Part shown: positions 25,288 to 33,557 of the stretch, one piece after another
Layout: each line of letters starts with the position of its first letter
Position numbering within the stretch: position 1 is the first letter of the stretch
NCBI GenBank assembly: GCA_002294405.1
Contig: DBFP01000039.1
Span: forward strand, 1 to 51,012
DNA length: 51,012 nt
Origin: Anaerolineales bacterium UBA877
GTDB lineage: Bacteria; Chloroflexota; Anaerolineae; Anaerolineales; Villigracilaceae
Direction of reading: 5' to 3'
Program-made: the position numbers and the translations under genes
The notes under the pieces: model-generated
What the model was told of the DNA's origin: nothing
What the model saw: only the letters and a program-made list of their open reading frames with translations
Databases searched by the model: none

Positions 25288-25307
25288 CCCACTGTGAAAG
25301 CAGTGGG
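25288..25307. repeat. Hairpin resembling an IS200/IS605 transposon end
   Basis: CCCACTG-TGAAAG-CAGTGGG is a perfect 7-bp stem. Read on the minus strand with its flanks (GAAGCCCACTGC...GCAGTGGG-like), it resembles the right-end hairpin of IS200/IS605 elements. No transposase or tnpB is nearby, so at most this is a remnant or a small non-autonomous element. Confidence 0.3.
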
Positions 25308-25357
25308 CTTCTATCACTGTACCAAAACGCCGAAAAAAAGCAGGTTTGGAGGAAGAA

Positions 25358-26689
25358 ATGAACGCCGAGCAAGCCTGGCAGTCAGCACTGGGGCAACTCC
25401 AAATGGAGATGCCGAAGGCATCTTTTGATACTTGGGTGCGCGATACCCAAATTTATTCGTATGATGAAGGGACATTCACGATAGGCGTGCGCAATGCCTA
25501 TGCCCGCGATTGGTTGGAAAGCAGACTTTCCAGCACTGTTTCACGCTTACTAATGGGGATCATGAACCGCAGCGTGGATGTTGCGTTTGTAGTCAACACA
25601 CCATCAAACAACGAACCAGATGAGCCAACCGGAGAAGAGGAACATACCCCTGTTGAACCCAACATTCAGCAGGGTCCACAGAGCGTAACACTTAATCCCC
25701 GCTACACCTTTGATAATTTTATAGTCGGTCCCAATAACCGCCTGGCGCATGCTGCCTCGCAAGCAGTCGCTGAGAATCCTGCCAGGGCATATAACCCATT
25801 GTTCTTATATGGGGGAGTTGGTCTTGGAAAAACTCATTTATTGCATGCCATTGGGAATTATTGCCACGAGCATGGCCTGCGGGTACTTTACGTTTCTTCC
25901 GAGGAATTCACCAATGACATGATCGGTGCCATTCGATCGCACACAACGCAAGCCTTCCGGGAAAAATATCGTTCCACGGACGTGTTGTTGGTGGATGATA
26001 TCCAGTTCATAGCCGGGAAGGAATCCACGCAGGAGGAATTTTTTCATACGTTCAATACCCTGCATGGACAAAACAAGCAGATCATTGTCTCTTCAGACCG
26101 CCCGCCAAAATCGCTGGTAACGCTTGAAGAACGATTGCGCTCGCGCTTTGAATGGGGTTTGACTGCCGATATCCAGCTACCAGACCTGGAAACCCGCCTG
26201 GCAATCTTGCGCTCGAAAGCCGAACGCCTGGGACATGTTGTACCAGACGAGATAATGGATTTGATTGCCCGCCGGGTCCAGTCAAATATCCGTGAACTGG
26301 AAGGAGCGCTAAACAGGATTGTTGCATTTGCTGACTTAAGCGGGATGGCACTCACCCCTCAATTGGCAGAGGTAGCCCTCGTGGATCTGCTGCCCCAACA
26401 CAACAATGTTAAACCTTCGGCAGTGGTGGATATGGTCGCCAAGACTTTCAATCTCACCGTGGATCGCCTGCTCAGTCCCGATCGTTCACGGGAGGTGGCC
26501 TTACCGCGACAAATCGCCATGTACCTGATGCGGGAGACCAACATCTCCCTCCCGCAAATCGGTTTGGCTTTGGGTGGTCGTGACCATACCACGGTTATGT
26601 ATGCCTGTGAGAAAGTCGCGGACCTGCTCGAACGGGATGATAAAGTTCGCCGTCAGGTGGTGGAGATTCGACAGCAATTGTATGCCTAG
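25358..26689 (+). CDS. dnaA: Chromosomal replication initiator DnaA
   Basis: This 443-residue initiator binds DnaA boxes and opens the origin. Domain I (about 1-85) is followed by a short acidic linker and the AAA+ domain III, with Walker A GGVGLGKTH (about 150-158), Walker B VLLVDDIQF and sensor motifs. The C-terminal domain IV carries the signature LGGRDHTTVMYACEKV. ATG 25358 is chosen because GGAGG lies 6-10 bases upstream; the TTG at 25346 would put that site inside the coding region. dnaN, the usual neighbour, is absent. Confidence 0.97.
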   Translation: MNAEQAWQSALGQLQMEMPKASFDTWVRDTQIYSYDEGTFTIGVRNAYARDWLESRLSSTVSRLLMGIMNRSVDVAFVVNTPSNNEPDEPTGEEEHTPVEPNIQQGPQSVTLNPRYTFDNFIVGPNNRLAHAASQAVAENPARAYNPLFLYGGVGLGKTHLLHAIGNYCHEHGLRVLYVSSEEFTNDMIGAIRSHTTQAFREKYRSTDVLLVDDIQFIAGKESTQEEFFHTFNTLHGQNKQIIVSSDRPPKSLVTLEERLRSRFEWGLTADIQLPDLETRLAILRSKAERLGHVVPDEIMDLIARRVQSNIRELEGALNRIVAFADLSGMALTPQLAEVALVDLLPQHNNVKPSAVVDMVAKTFNLTVDRLLSPDRSREVALPRQIAMYLMRETNISLPQIGLALGGRDHTTVMYACEKVADLLERDDKVRRQVVEIRQQLYA

Positions 26690-26713
26690 GAGGCTCATAC
26701 AGATATTAAATAA

Positions 26714-26743
26714 GATCCCGGCAAAAATCTGCCGGAATCTTTT
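26714..26743 (+). terminator. Terminator after dnaA
   Basis: CCGGCA (26718-26723), loop AAAATC, TGCCGG (26730-26735), extended outward by GAT/ATC across a mismatch and followed by TTTTG. It lies between dnaA and a convergent gene. Confidence 0.7.
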
Positions 26744-26766
26744 GATTAAATTGGAACCCTTTATCC

Positions 26767-27609
26767 CTATGGGGATAATATCTTTGTTCCCCGGTTGCAA
26801 ACCTGCAGAATCATCGCGTTACCACTGGTTACAGGCACAATGCAAGTGACCGCATAACCATCTTCAAAGCGGATGGTGACATCCAGGGAATTCGTTTCAT
26901 AAGTTGAGGAGTGTACATACAATACGTATTTAATGCCAAAATGGTCTTTCAATTCCGGTACTTTAGCAAAAGGGTAGCGGTACGCGAAATAGGGATCGGT
27001 GGCATAGTTTTGCAGATTATCATTAAGGCTGCGGATGGCATATTCAGAAGAATAACCAAAGCGGGAGAAAACCCCCGGGATTAGGGCAACCAGAAAAATG
27101 ATGGCGACCAACCGCGCAAACAGGGTCCGGCGAGCCTTTTGTGTCTCTTGCTGTTGAATATGCAAATGTCGGTTGACCGCCACACGGATCGCCCATGCCA
27201 ACAAGACTCCCACCCCGACCAGGGGCAGGGCGGTGAAGATTGATTGGATCGTGAGGGCAGTGCTGCCGCTTGCCATCAAGGTTGTCACCAGGTTGCCAAT
27301 TAACAGGAGAATGGTCAATGCCACCCCGCCCCCCACGATACCCATATAATCCTCGGTAAACCAGCCCACGACCGCCCCAGCCACAGCCAGGGCGATGCAA
27401 AATTCCACCCATTGGATGAGAAGGTTGATCCAATCTACTCCAAGGTGCATGCCTTGAAAGGAAATGACATTTATTATAGACGACACAACCACAAAAACCG
27501 TTGCGGCAAACATGCAATAAAAAGCCCCCGGGAACATCCGTTTCCGTCGCTCCTCAAATGATTCCTGGCGAATAGACTTTTCGATAGATTCTTTTATGCG
27601 ATTGAACAT
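26767..27609 (-). CDS. Multi-pass membrane protein of unknown function
   Basis: I do not recognise this 280-residue protein. The first 24 residues are charged, then about four hydrophobic segments lie at about 28-48, 63-82, 88-112 and 120-142. A basic cytoplasmic stretch comes next, followed by a further membrane segment (about 165-182) and a C-terminal domain of about 95 residues. That domain is rich in aromatic residues (ATDPYFAYRYPFAK, YVLYVHSSTYETNSLD) and likely outside the membrane. It is followed on the same strand by nothing before the dnaA terminator, and preceded by the small zinc-binding protein 46 bases upstream. Confidence 0.65.
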   Translation of the reverse strand: MFNRIKESIEKSIRQESFEERRKRMFPGAFYCMFAATVFVVVSSIINVISFQGMHLGVDWINLLIQWVEFCIALAVAGAVVGWFTEDYMGIVGGGVALTILLLIGNLVTTLMASGSTALTIQSIFTALPLVGVGVLLAWAIRVAVNRHLHIQQQETQKARRTLFARLVAIIFLVALIPGVFSRFGYSSEYAIRSLNDNLQNYATDPYFAYRYPFAKVPELKDHFGIKYVLYVHSSTYETNSLDVTIRFEDGYAVTCIVPVTSGNAMILQVCNRGTKILSP

Positions 27610-27655
27610 ATTTGCGTTTTCTTCCTTAATAAATCGATTAACTTATAAAAGGATT

Positions 27656-27946
27656 TCAGGATTGTCCGTCCACGAATTCTCCACCGGTAATTTTCCGATC
27701 GATTACTGCTCGACTTTCATCGAATTTGAAGATAACCTCAACCTGTTGGAAACAGCGCGCGCCGCCAATAAGCACCTTGCGACATGTGTAAATTAACTTT
27801 CCTTTTTCGTCCATTTCCATACTGGGTTCATTATTCACATTAACCTGCCCTGAGATGGTTTCACCGCAGCGATTGCATTTGACAGAAAATGGAAAATAGG
27901 TTCCGGTGCGACGGGGGGGTGAGAAGAGCTTTTTGATGAAATTCAT
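27656..27946 (-). CDS. Small protein with a putative zinc-binding Cys motif
   Basis: This 96-residue hypothetical protein starts MNFIKKLFSPPRR, then has KCNRCGETISGQVN and later YTCRKVLIGGARCFQQVEV. The four Cys in CxxC...C...C spacing suggest a zinc ribbon-like fold. It has no membrane segment or signal peptide. It lies 25 bases downstream of the GH20 gene and upstream of the membrane protein on the same strand, so these three may be co-transcribed. Function unknown. Confidence 0.65.
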   Translation of the reverse strand: MNFIKKLFSPPRRTGTYFPFSVKCNRCGETISGQVNVNNEPSMEMDEKGKLIYTCRKVLIGGARCFQQVEVIFKFDESRAVIDRKITGGEFVDGQS

Positions 27947-27971
27947 TGGCAGACCTCGAATAAAACCCTTT

Positions 27972-29561
27972 TCAAATCATCTTCCGGATTTTTGTTTGCG
28001 GCAGGGGAATTGTGAAAATGCCGAACCATTGCCTTATTTTTGCCGGGTCGGCATCCTTGACAGGCGCGTAGCAGATCCCCAGACGATCCATCCGAATGAG
28101 AAATTTGTTCAACCTGTGAAGGAAATCTTTATAATCCCGCTTATCTTTCTGGGTCCAACAGATTTCAGCCTGGGCAGTCAACCTTGGGAAAACCTGGTAA
28201 TCAAGGCGGTTGCGGTTGGGGACCCATTCGGACCAGAGTGGAAATTCCAACCCAAATATCGAGCCCTCTTCGACTTCTCCCATTTCAACCGGGATTGGTT
28301 CATAGTCATATGCCCGGCTTAAGGACAAAAGGGAATAACCGTGGTCGAGATATGTTTCAATGTAAGGCGACATGATCACCGCCCTATTTTTATTTCGGAC
28401 AGCTTCGGCCATGGTTTTGTGTTTCCCGATCCAGAATTGCATTACCAGGTTACTTGTGATTCCTTCTTGGGGGGAGTCGCTCCATATTATTCCACGCCTT
28501 CCTTTTGCACCCAGATAAGTCGCGATACGCCTCGTGAAATACGCATGAAGCGAACGTTCATCCTTCAGATTTTCAGCTTTAATCCGCTGCTGGCAGTCAG
28601 GGCATTCCTTCCAACGTTTTTTGGGGGCTTCATCTCCGCCAATGTGGATATAAGGTGACGGGAAGAGATCGAGAATTTCATCGAGGACATCCTGCAGGAA
28701 AGTATAGACCTTCTCCTTCCCGCCGCAATAAATATCGGGATAGATTCCGAAATGGGTGGCAACCTCGAAAGGACCTCCTGTGCAGGATAGTCCCGGATAG
28801 GATGCCAGTGCTGCCAGCGAGTGCCCGGGCATTTCAATCTCTGGAACTATGGAAATATTACGCTGTGCTGCAAAGGCGACAATTTCCCGGATTTCTTCCT
28901 GGGAATAAAAGCCCTGGTGGGGAACTCCGTCGTGATGTCTGCCCCACATGGTCTTACTGGTTCCCGCCCGCTGCGACCCAATTTCAGTCAGCTTGGGATA
29001 TTTTTTTATCTCGATACGCCAGCCCTGGTCTTCGGTGAGATGCCAATGAAAAGTGTTCAATTTGTGGAGTGCCATCAGCTCGAGAATCATCAGGAGGGTT
29101 TCTTTTCCATGGAAATGACGCCCTTCATCTAGCATAAAACCCCGCCAGGGAAAACGAGGATAATCTTCAATTAATATACAAGGAATGGACCAATCAATCC
29201 CCGGGGAAAAACGACGTTCTTCGATTTCCACCGGAAGGAGCTGGCGCAGGCTCTGGATCCCGTAAAACATGCCTGAATTAGTTGGGGCTTCCATAACCAC
29301 CGAATCAGGATTAACCTTCAACCGGTACCCTTCGCTTCCGAGCACCTCCAAACCCGGGTTTAGCTTCAAGCTGATCGTGTTTTTCCTTTCGATATTTTCT
29401 GATCGGATGTCAAGGTGAAAACCTGAAGGAAGTGCAAGAAGCTTTCTCAGATATTCTGCGTTCGAACGGTTGGCAATGTCTGTCACTATGGAGGTGTCAT
29501 TAGTGAGACGAAACTCACCGACTTGATAAATGATGTCCACCGGTTTTGGAATGATATCCAC
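27972..29561 (-). CDS. Beta-N-acetylhexosaminidase, glycoside hydrolase family 20
   Basis: This 529-residue enzyme removes terminal GlcNAc or GalNAc from glycoconjugates by substrate-assisted catalysis. The N-terminal GH20b-like domain (about 1-125) precedes the TIM barrel. The catalytic Asp-Glu pair is in HIGGDEAPK (about residues 306-314). Other family motifs are RGFMLDEGRHF, LHKLNTFHWHLTEDQGWRIEIKKY (spanning about 166-190), EIEMPGH and WSEW. No signal peptide is visible, so it probably acts in the cytoplasm on imported sugars such as murein or chitin fragments. Confidence 0.93.
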   Translation of the reverse strand: MDIIPKPVDIIYQVGEFRLTNDTSIVTDIANRSNAEYLRKLLALPSGFHLDIRSENIERKNTISLKLNPGLEVLGSEGYRLKVNPDSVVMEAPTNSGMFYGIQSLRQLLPVEIEERRFSPGIDWSIPCILIEDYPRFPWRGFMLDEGRHFHGKETLLMILELMALHKLNTFHWHLTEDQGWRIEIKKYPKLTEIGSQRAGTSKTMWGRHHDGVPHQGFYSQEEIREIVAFAAQRNISIVPEIEMPGHSLAALASYPGLSCTGGPFEVATHFGIYPDIYCGGKEKVYTFLQDVLDEILDLFPSPYIHIGGDEAPKKRWKECPDCQQRIKAENLKDERSLHAYFTRRIATYLGAKGRRGIIWSDSPQEGITSNLVMQFWIGKHKTMAEAVRNKNRAVIMSPYIETYLDHGYSLLSLSRAYDYEPIPVEMGEVEEGSIFGLEFPLWSEWVPNRNRLDYQVFPRLTAQAEICWTQKDKRDYKDFLHRLNKFLIRMDRLGICYAPVKDADPAKIRQWFGIFTIPLPQTKIRKMI

Positions 29562-29593
29562 AGCGCTATTTTACATCCTCTTGCCAAGATATG

Positions 29594-29602
29594 TGGTATA
29601 CT
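29594..29602 (+). promoter_or_regulatory. Extended -10 promoter of rpsB
   Basis: TGG-TATACT is an extended -10 element about 125 bases before rpsB. A good -35 box at normal spacing is not seen (TTTACA lies 21 bases upstream). The resulting leader holds two strong hairpins. Confidence 0.5.
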
Positions 29603-29637
29603 ACCGCCGCCTCCAAGTTGGGAAGCACATTTTGCCC

Positions 29638-29681
29638 GGGACGGGCAATAAGCGTCCCTGAGCGGGTTAATTATTCCCGCT
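29638..29681 (+). promoter_or_regulatory. Two hairpins in the rpsB leader, possible autoregulatory element
   Basis: Hairpin 1 is GGGACG (29638-29643), 9-base loop, CGTCCC (29653-29658). Hairpin 2 is AGCGGG (29661-29666), 9-base loop, CCCGCT (29676-29681). Neither is followed by a T-run. S2 leaders in other bacteria are autoregulated, but no sequence match to a known rpsB motif is claimed. Confidence 0.45.
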
Positions 29682-29726
29682 AAACTTACAGGTCCTTTTG
29701 AACAGGACTTTGGAATAAGGAGAAAA

Positions 29727-30668
29727 ATGGCTGTTGTTTCCATGAAAGCACTGCTGGAAAGCGGTGTTCATTTTGGTCACCGGACAAACAAGTGGAATCC
29801 CGGAATGAAGCCGTATATTTTCACCGAACGGAACGGCATCCACATCATCGACTTGCAGCAAACGGTGAAGGCAATCATGATTGCCTATAATAAGATCCGC
29901 GATGTCGTGTCGAGCGGTGGAGTAGTGATGTTCATTGGCACCAAACGCCAGGCTCAGGAGACGGTACACGATGAGGCTGTTCGCTGTGGGATGCCCTATG
30001 TCACGGAACGCTGGCTTGGTGGGATGTTGACCAACTGGTCCACGATGCATCAACGAATTGTGGAACTTGACCGCATGGAGAAATTGTTTGCCACCGGCGA
30101 GATCGAAAAATTAACCAAGAAGGAAGCCCTGTTGATCCAGCGGCAAATCACACGTTTAAATATCCACCTGTCAGGTGTTCGTAACATGGCTCGTGTGCCG
30201 GACCTGGTTTTTATTGTGGATGTGAGCCGTGAGTATGCAGCTGTACACGAGGCCAACTTATTGAATATCCCGGTAATCGCCTTGGTGGATACGAACTGCG
30301 ACCCTGCATATGTTGACTATGTAATCCCCTCCAATGACGATGCGATCCGTGCCATAAAATTGCTAGTAGCCAAGATGGCGGATGCCGTTGAAGAAGGCAA
30401 GGCAATGCGCAAGGATGAGGAACTGGAAGCGGAAGCCGCAGAATCCAGGCTTGGTGAGGGGGCAATGGATTCGGGCAGGAAACCCTCTCATGGAATTGAA
30501 TTGGAAGAGGAACTCAAAGATGATGAGTTATTGGGTGAAGCAACATTGGCAAAGCTTGCCCCAATTCCTGAAATAGCTGACTTTAAGATGGATGATGTTG
30601 TGGAAGAAAGCACGAAGGAAGAAAACGTGCAACCGGATGGACCTATAAATGTAGAGAAAGAAGAATAG
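29727..30668 (+). CDS. rpsB: 30S ribosomal protein S2
   Basis: This 313-residue protein of the small ribosomal subunit is recognised by LESGVHFGHRTNKWNP at the N-terminus, FIGTKRQAQ, WLGGMLTNW, and IPVIALVDTNCDP near residue 190. The conserved S2 core ends near residue 225. An acidic tail of about 85 residues rich in Glu/Asp follows, longer than in most bacteria. AAGGAG lies 6 bases before the ATG. It forms an operon with tsf, 13 bases downstream. Confidence 0.97.
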   Translation: MAVVSMKALLESGVHFGHRTNKWNPGMKPYIFTERNGIHIIDLQQTVKAIMIAYNKIRDVVSSGGVVMFIGTKRQAQETVHDEAVRCGMPYVTERWLGGMLTNWSTMHQRIVELDRMEKLFATGEIEKLTKKEALLIQRQITRLNIHLSGVRNMARVPDLVFIVDVSREYAAVHEANLLNIPVIALVDTNCDPAYVDYVIPSNDDAIRAIKLLVAKMADAVEEGKAMRKDEELEAEAAESRLGEGAMDSGRKPSHGIELEEELKDDELLGEATLAKLAPIPEIADFKMDDVVEESTKEENVQPDGPINVEKEE

Positions 30669-30681
30669 CAGAGGCATTGGG

Positions 30682-31284
30682 ATGGAAATTACCACTGAAA
30701 TGATCAAAGAATTACGCCAAGCCACCAAGGCCGGTGTGCTTGACTGCCGAAAAGCACTTGAATCATCTGGGGGGGATTTTCAGAAGGCTGTGGATTTCTT
30801 ACGCGAAAAAGGCATGGCAACCGCGGCAAAACGGGCAGATCGCCAGGCATTGAATGGTATTGTGGAACTATACTCTCATGGGAATGGTCGTGTGGGAGTG
30901 ATGGTTGAGGTCAATTGTGAGACCGATTTTGTTGCCCGGGCGGAGCAGTTTCGCAAGTTTTCACACGAATTGGCTCTGCAGGTAGCTGCGGCTGCACCGC
31001 ATTATCTTAAGGAAGAGGATATCCCTGCGGAGGTCCTAGAGCATGAGGCTGGGATTGCCAAGGCAAGAGCAATGGAAGAAGGCAAGTCCGGCGCAGTGGT
31101 GGAAAAAATTGTCCAAGGTCGAGTTGAAAAGTTCAAGGATGAGGTGGTACTGATGCGCCAGGTATATATCCGCGATGACAAAGTCACCGTGGGTAAACTT
31201 TTACTTGAACAAATTGCTGCTCTGGGGGAGAATATTGTTGTCAGACGTTTTGCCCGTTGGGAATTGGGTGAGGTTAGCGAATAA
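30682..31284 (+). CDS. tsf: Translation elongation factor Ts
   Basis: This 200-residue nucleotide-exchange factor for EF-Tu has the N-terminal UBA-like LRQATKAGVLDCRKAL, the conserved TDFVARAEQF motif that contacts EF-Tu, and a short core. Its length fits the compact EF-Ts type found in Thermus-like and Chloroflexota lineages rather than the roughly 280-residue E. coli type. The rpsB-tsf pair is closed by a strong intrinsic terminator. Confidence 0.96.
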   Translation: MEITTEMIKELRQATKAGVLDCRKALESSGGDFQKAVDFLREKGMATAAKRADRQALNGIVELYSHGNGRVGVMVEVNCETDFVARAEQFRKFSHELALQVAAAAPHYLKEEDIPAEVLEHEAGIAKARAMEEGKSGAVVEKIVQGRVEKFKDEVVLMRQVYIRDDKVTVGKLLLEQIAALGENIVVRRFARWELGEVSE

Positions 31285-31290
31285 ATTAAA

Positions 31291-32062
<772 letters not shown>

Positions 32063-32092
32063 ACAGATTTGAGAGGCTTTTGACACACATTG

Positions 32093-32134
32093 ACAGGGTC
32101 ATCCGGCGATACTTACGGAGACCCTGTACCTTTT
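32093..32134 (+). terminator. Terminator after pyrH
   Basis: ACAGGGTC (32093-32100) pairs with GACCCTGT (32120-32127), with an inner TCCG/CGGA extension across one bulged A. ACC and five T follow. It separates pyrH from frr. Confidence 0.8.
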
Positions 32135-32165
32135 TATCACCGAATGGGTTTCGGAGCCTTATTTA

Positions 32166-32195
32166 TTGGCGTTTTTGGGTGTTTTAAGGTATCCT
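32166..32195 (+). promoter_or_regulatory. Putative promoter of the frr-uppS-cdsA operon
   Basis: TTGGCG (32166-32171), 18 bases, TATCCT (32190-32195), about 36 bases before the frr start. Its place right after the pyrH terminator supports it, although the hexamers are only moderate matches. Confidence 0.45.
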
Positions 32196-32231
32196 TATGA
32201 ACGACCATTATATGCAAATCAGGAGGCCGAC

Positions 32232-32789
32232 GTGATTAAGGATATTCTTAAAGAAGCAGAAGTACGAATGCACGCCGCGATCCAGAATCTTGATGATGAC
32301 TTGGCTGGAATCCGTACAGGACGCGCCACGCCGGCATTGGTTGAAAAAATTCCGATTGAATATTATGGGGCGCTCAGTCCTTTGCTGCAATTGGCATCAA
32401 TATCCGTACCTGAGCCACGTGGACTGCTAATCAAACCTTTTGACCCGGCTTCTTTGAAGAGTATCGAGAGGGCGATCCTGGCATCGGACTTGGGGCTCAC
32501 CCCCAATAATGATGGAAAACAAATCCGTCTAAACCTGCCTGCTCTCACGGAAGAACGACGGCTGGAACTGGTAAAGATTGTCCATGCGAGGTTGGAAGAA
32601 TGCCGCATTGCCATTCGAAACGTACGCCGTGACCTTCACAACGATATGCGTGAATTTGAAAAAGAGAAGCTTATTTCCAAAGATGACCTGGAGCGTGGAG
32701 AAGAAGAACTCCAGAAGATCACCGATCACAACATTGAAGAAACGAATAAACACGGGCATCATAAGGAACAGGAGATCATGGAGGTGTAG
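32232..32789 (+). CDS. frr: Ribosome recycling factor
   Basis: This 185-residue factor, the normal length, splits post-termination ribosomes with EF-G. Motifs: LDDDLAGIRTGRATPALVEK (about 23-42), PLLQLASISVPEPR, and the C-terminal RRDLHNDMREFEKEKLISKDD helix region. GTG 32232 is chosen over the longer frame start at 32166 because AGGAGG lies 5 bases upstream and the RRF match begins there. Its TAG overlaps the GTG of uppS. Confidence 0.95.
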   Translation: MIKDILKEAEVRMHAAIQNLDDDLAGIRTGRATPALVEKIPIEYYGALSPLLQLASISVPEPRGLLIKPFDPASLKSIERAILASDLGLTPNNDGKQIRLNLPALTEERRLELVKIVHARLEECRIAIRNVRRDLHNDMREFEKEKLISKDDLERGEEELQKITDHNIEETNKHGHHKEQEIMEV

Positions 32790-32810
32790 TGACGATCCAA
32801 AGCGTCACTA
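32787..32810 (+). promoter_or_regulatory. Hairpin at the start of uppS
   Basis: A perfect 8-bp stem TAGTGACG / CGTCACTA with loop ATCCAAAG covers the frr stop and the GTG start of uppS. When folded, GGAGGTG at 32780-32786 would lie 8 unpaired bases from the in-frame ATG at 32819, so the hairpin may select between two starts. Confidence 0.45.
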
Positions 32811-33550
32811 CTCGATTTATGGCTAAGAAAACCAGTGCCTCCAGAGCGAGAATCCCCACTCATGTGGCAATTATCATGGACGGGAATGGACGGTGGGCGA
32901 TTTCCCGCGGGCTGCCCCGCCTGGCAGGTCACCGAGCGGGCACAGAAAATTTACGCCGCATCATTACCGCCTGCACTGAATTTGGAATTAAATACCTCAC
33001 CATTTATGCTTTCTCCACTGAGAATTGGGGTCGACCGCCCGAGGAAGTGGATGGGTTAATGCACATCCTCGAGGATGTGATCGATAGAGAATTGGCTGAA
33101 TTAAACAAAGAGGGGGTGCAGTTACGTCACATTGGTCGTCTTGAGCGACTGGACCCGAAACTCCAGGAAAAAGTCCTTGAGGCGATTGAGTTAACTAAAG
33201 ACAACAACCGCCTGATTTTAAATGTGGCTTTCAATTACGGCGGGCGTGATGAAATAGTTTGCGCAATCCAGCGGATAATTAAAGATGGCGTCATACCTGA
33301 AGACGTAAATGCCGATCTGGTCAGCCAATACATGTTCACTGTTGGCGTCCCAGATCCGGATCTTATCATTCGTACCTCGGGAGAATTGCGGGTTTCCAAT
33401 TTCCTAATCTGGCAGGGGGCATATTCCGAGTGGTATGTTACGTCGGTCTTTTGGCCTGATTTTGACAAAAAAGAACTCCAAAAAGCGTTGGACACGTTTG
33501 CGAAGCGTGACCGTCGATATGGCGGTATAACCAACACCTTTGAGGTGTAA
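32789..33550 (+). CDS. uppS: Isoprenyl transferase (undecaprenyl diphosphate synthase)
   Basis: This cis-prenyltransferase of 253 residues (243 if it starts at ATG 32819) elongates farnesyl diphosphate with isopentenyl diphosphate to the undecaprenyl carrier for cell-wall synthesis. The signature IIMDGNGRWA carries the catalytic Asp, and RTSGELRVSNFLIWQGAYSE is the conserved C-terminal motif. GTG 32789 overlaps the frr stop and has GGAGG close upstream; the ATG at 32819 begins nearer to the conserved domain. Its substrate would come from the mevalonate genes at 19-23 kb. Confidence 0.95.
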   Translation: MTIQSVTTRFMAKKTSASRARIPTHVAIIMDGNGRWAISRGLPRLAGHRAGTENLRRIITACTEFGIKYLTIYAFSTENWGRPPEEVDGLMHILEDVIDRELAELNKEGVQLRHIGRLERLDPKLQEKVLEAIELTKDNNRLILNVAFNYGGRDEIVCAIQRIIKDGVIPEDVNADLVSQYMFTVGVPDPDLIIRTSGELRVSNFLIWQGAYSEWYVTSVFWPDFDKKELQKALDTFAKRDRRYGGITNTFEV

Positions 33551-33557
33551 TCAATCA

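Larger units (their letters stand above)
24896..25357. other. 462-base AT-rich region upstream of dnaA
   Basis: No gene is seen. Contents: AT-rich DNA; a pair GAAACG / CGTTTC at 24916-24937; a half-parS-like GTTTCACGT at 24933-24941; a putative extended -10 promoter at 25203-25211; a 20-base palindrome at 25222-25241; and a hairpin at 25288-25307. I found no TTATCCACA-type DnaA box, so an origin here is not supported by eye. Confidence 0.5.
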
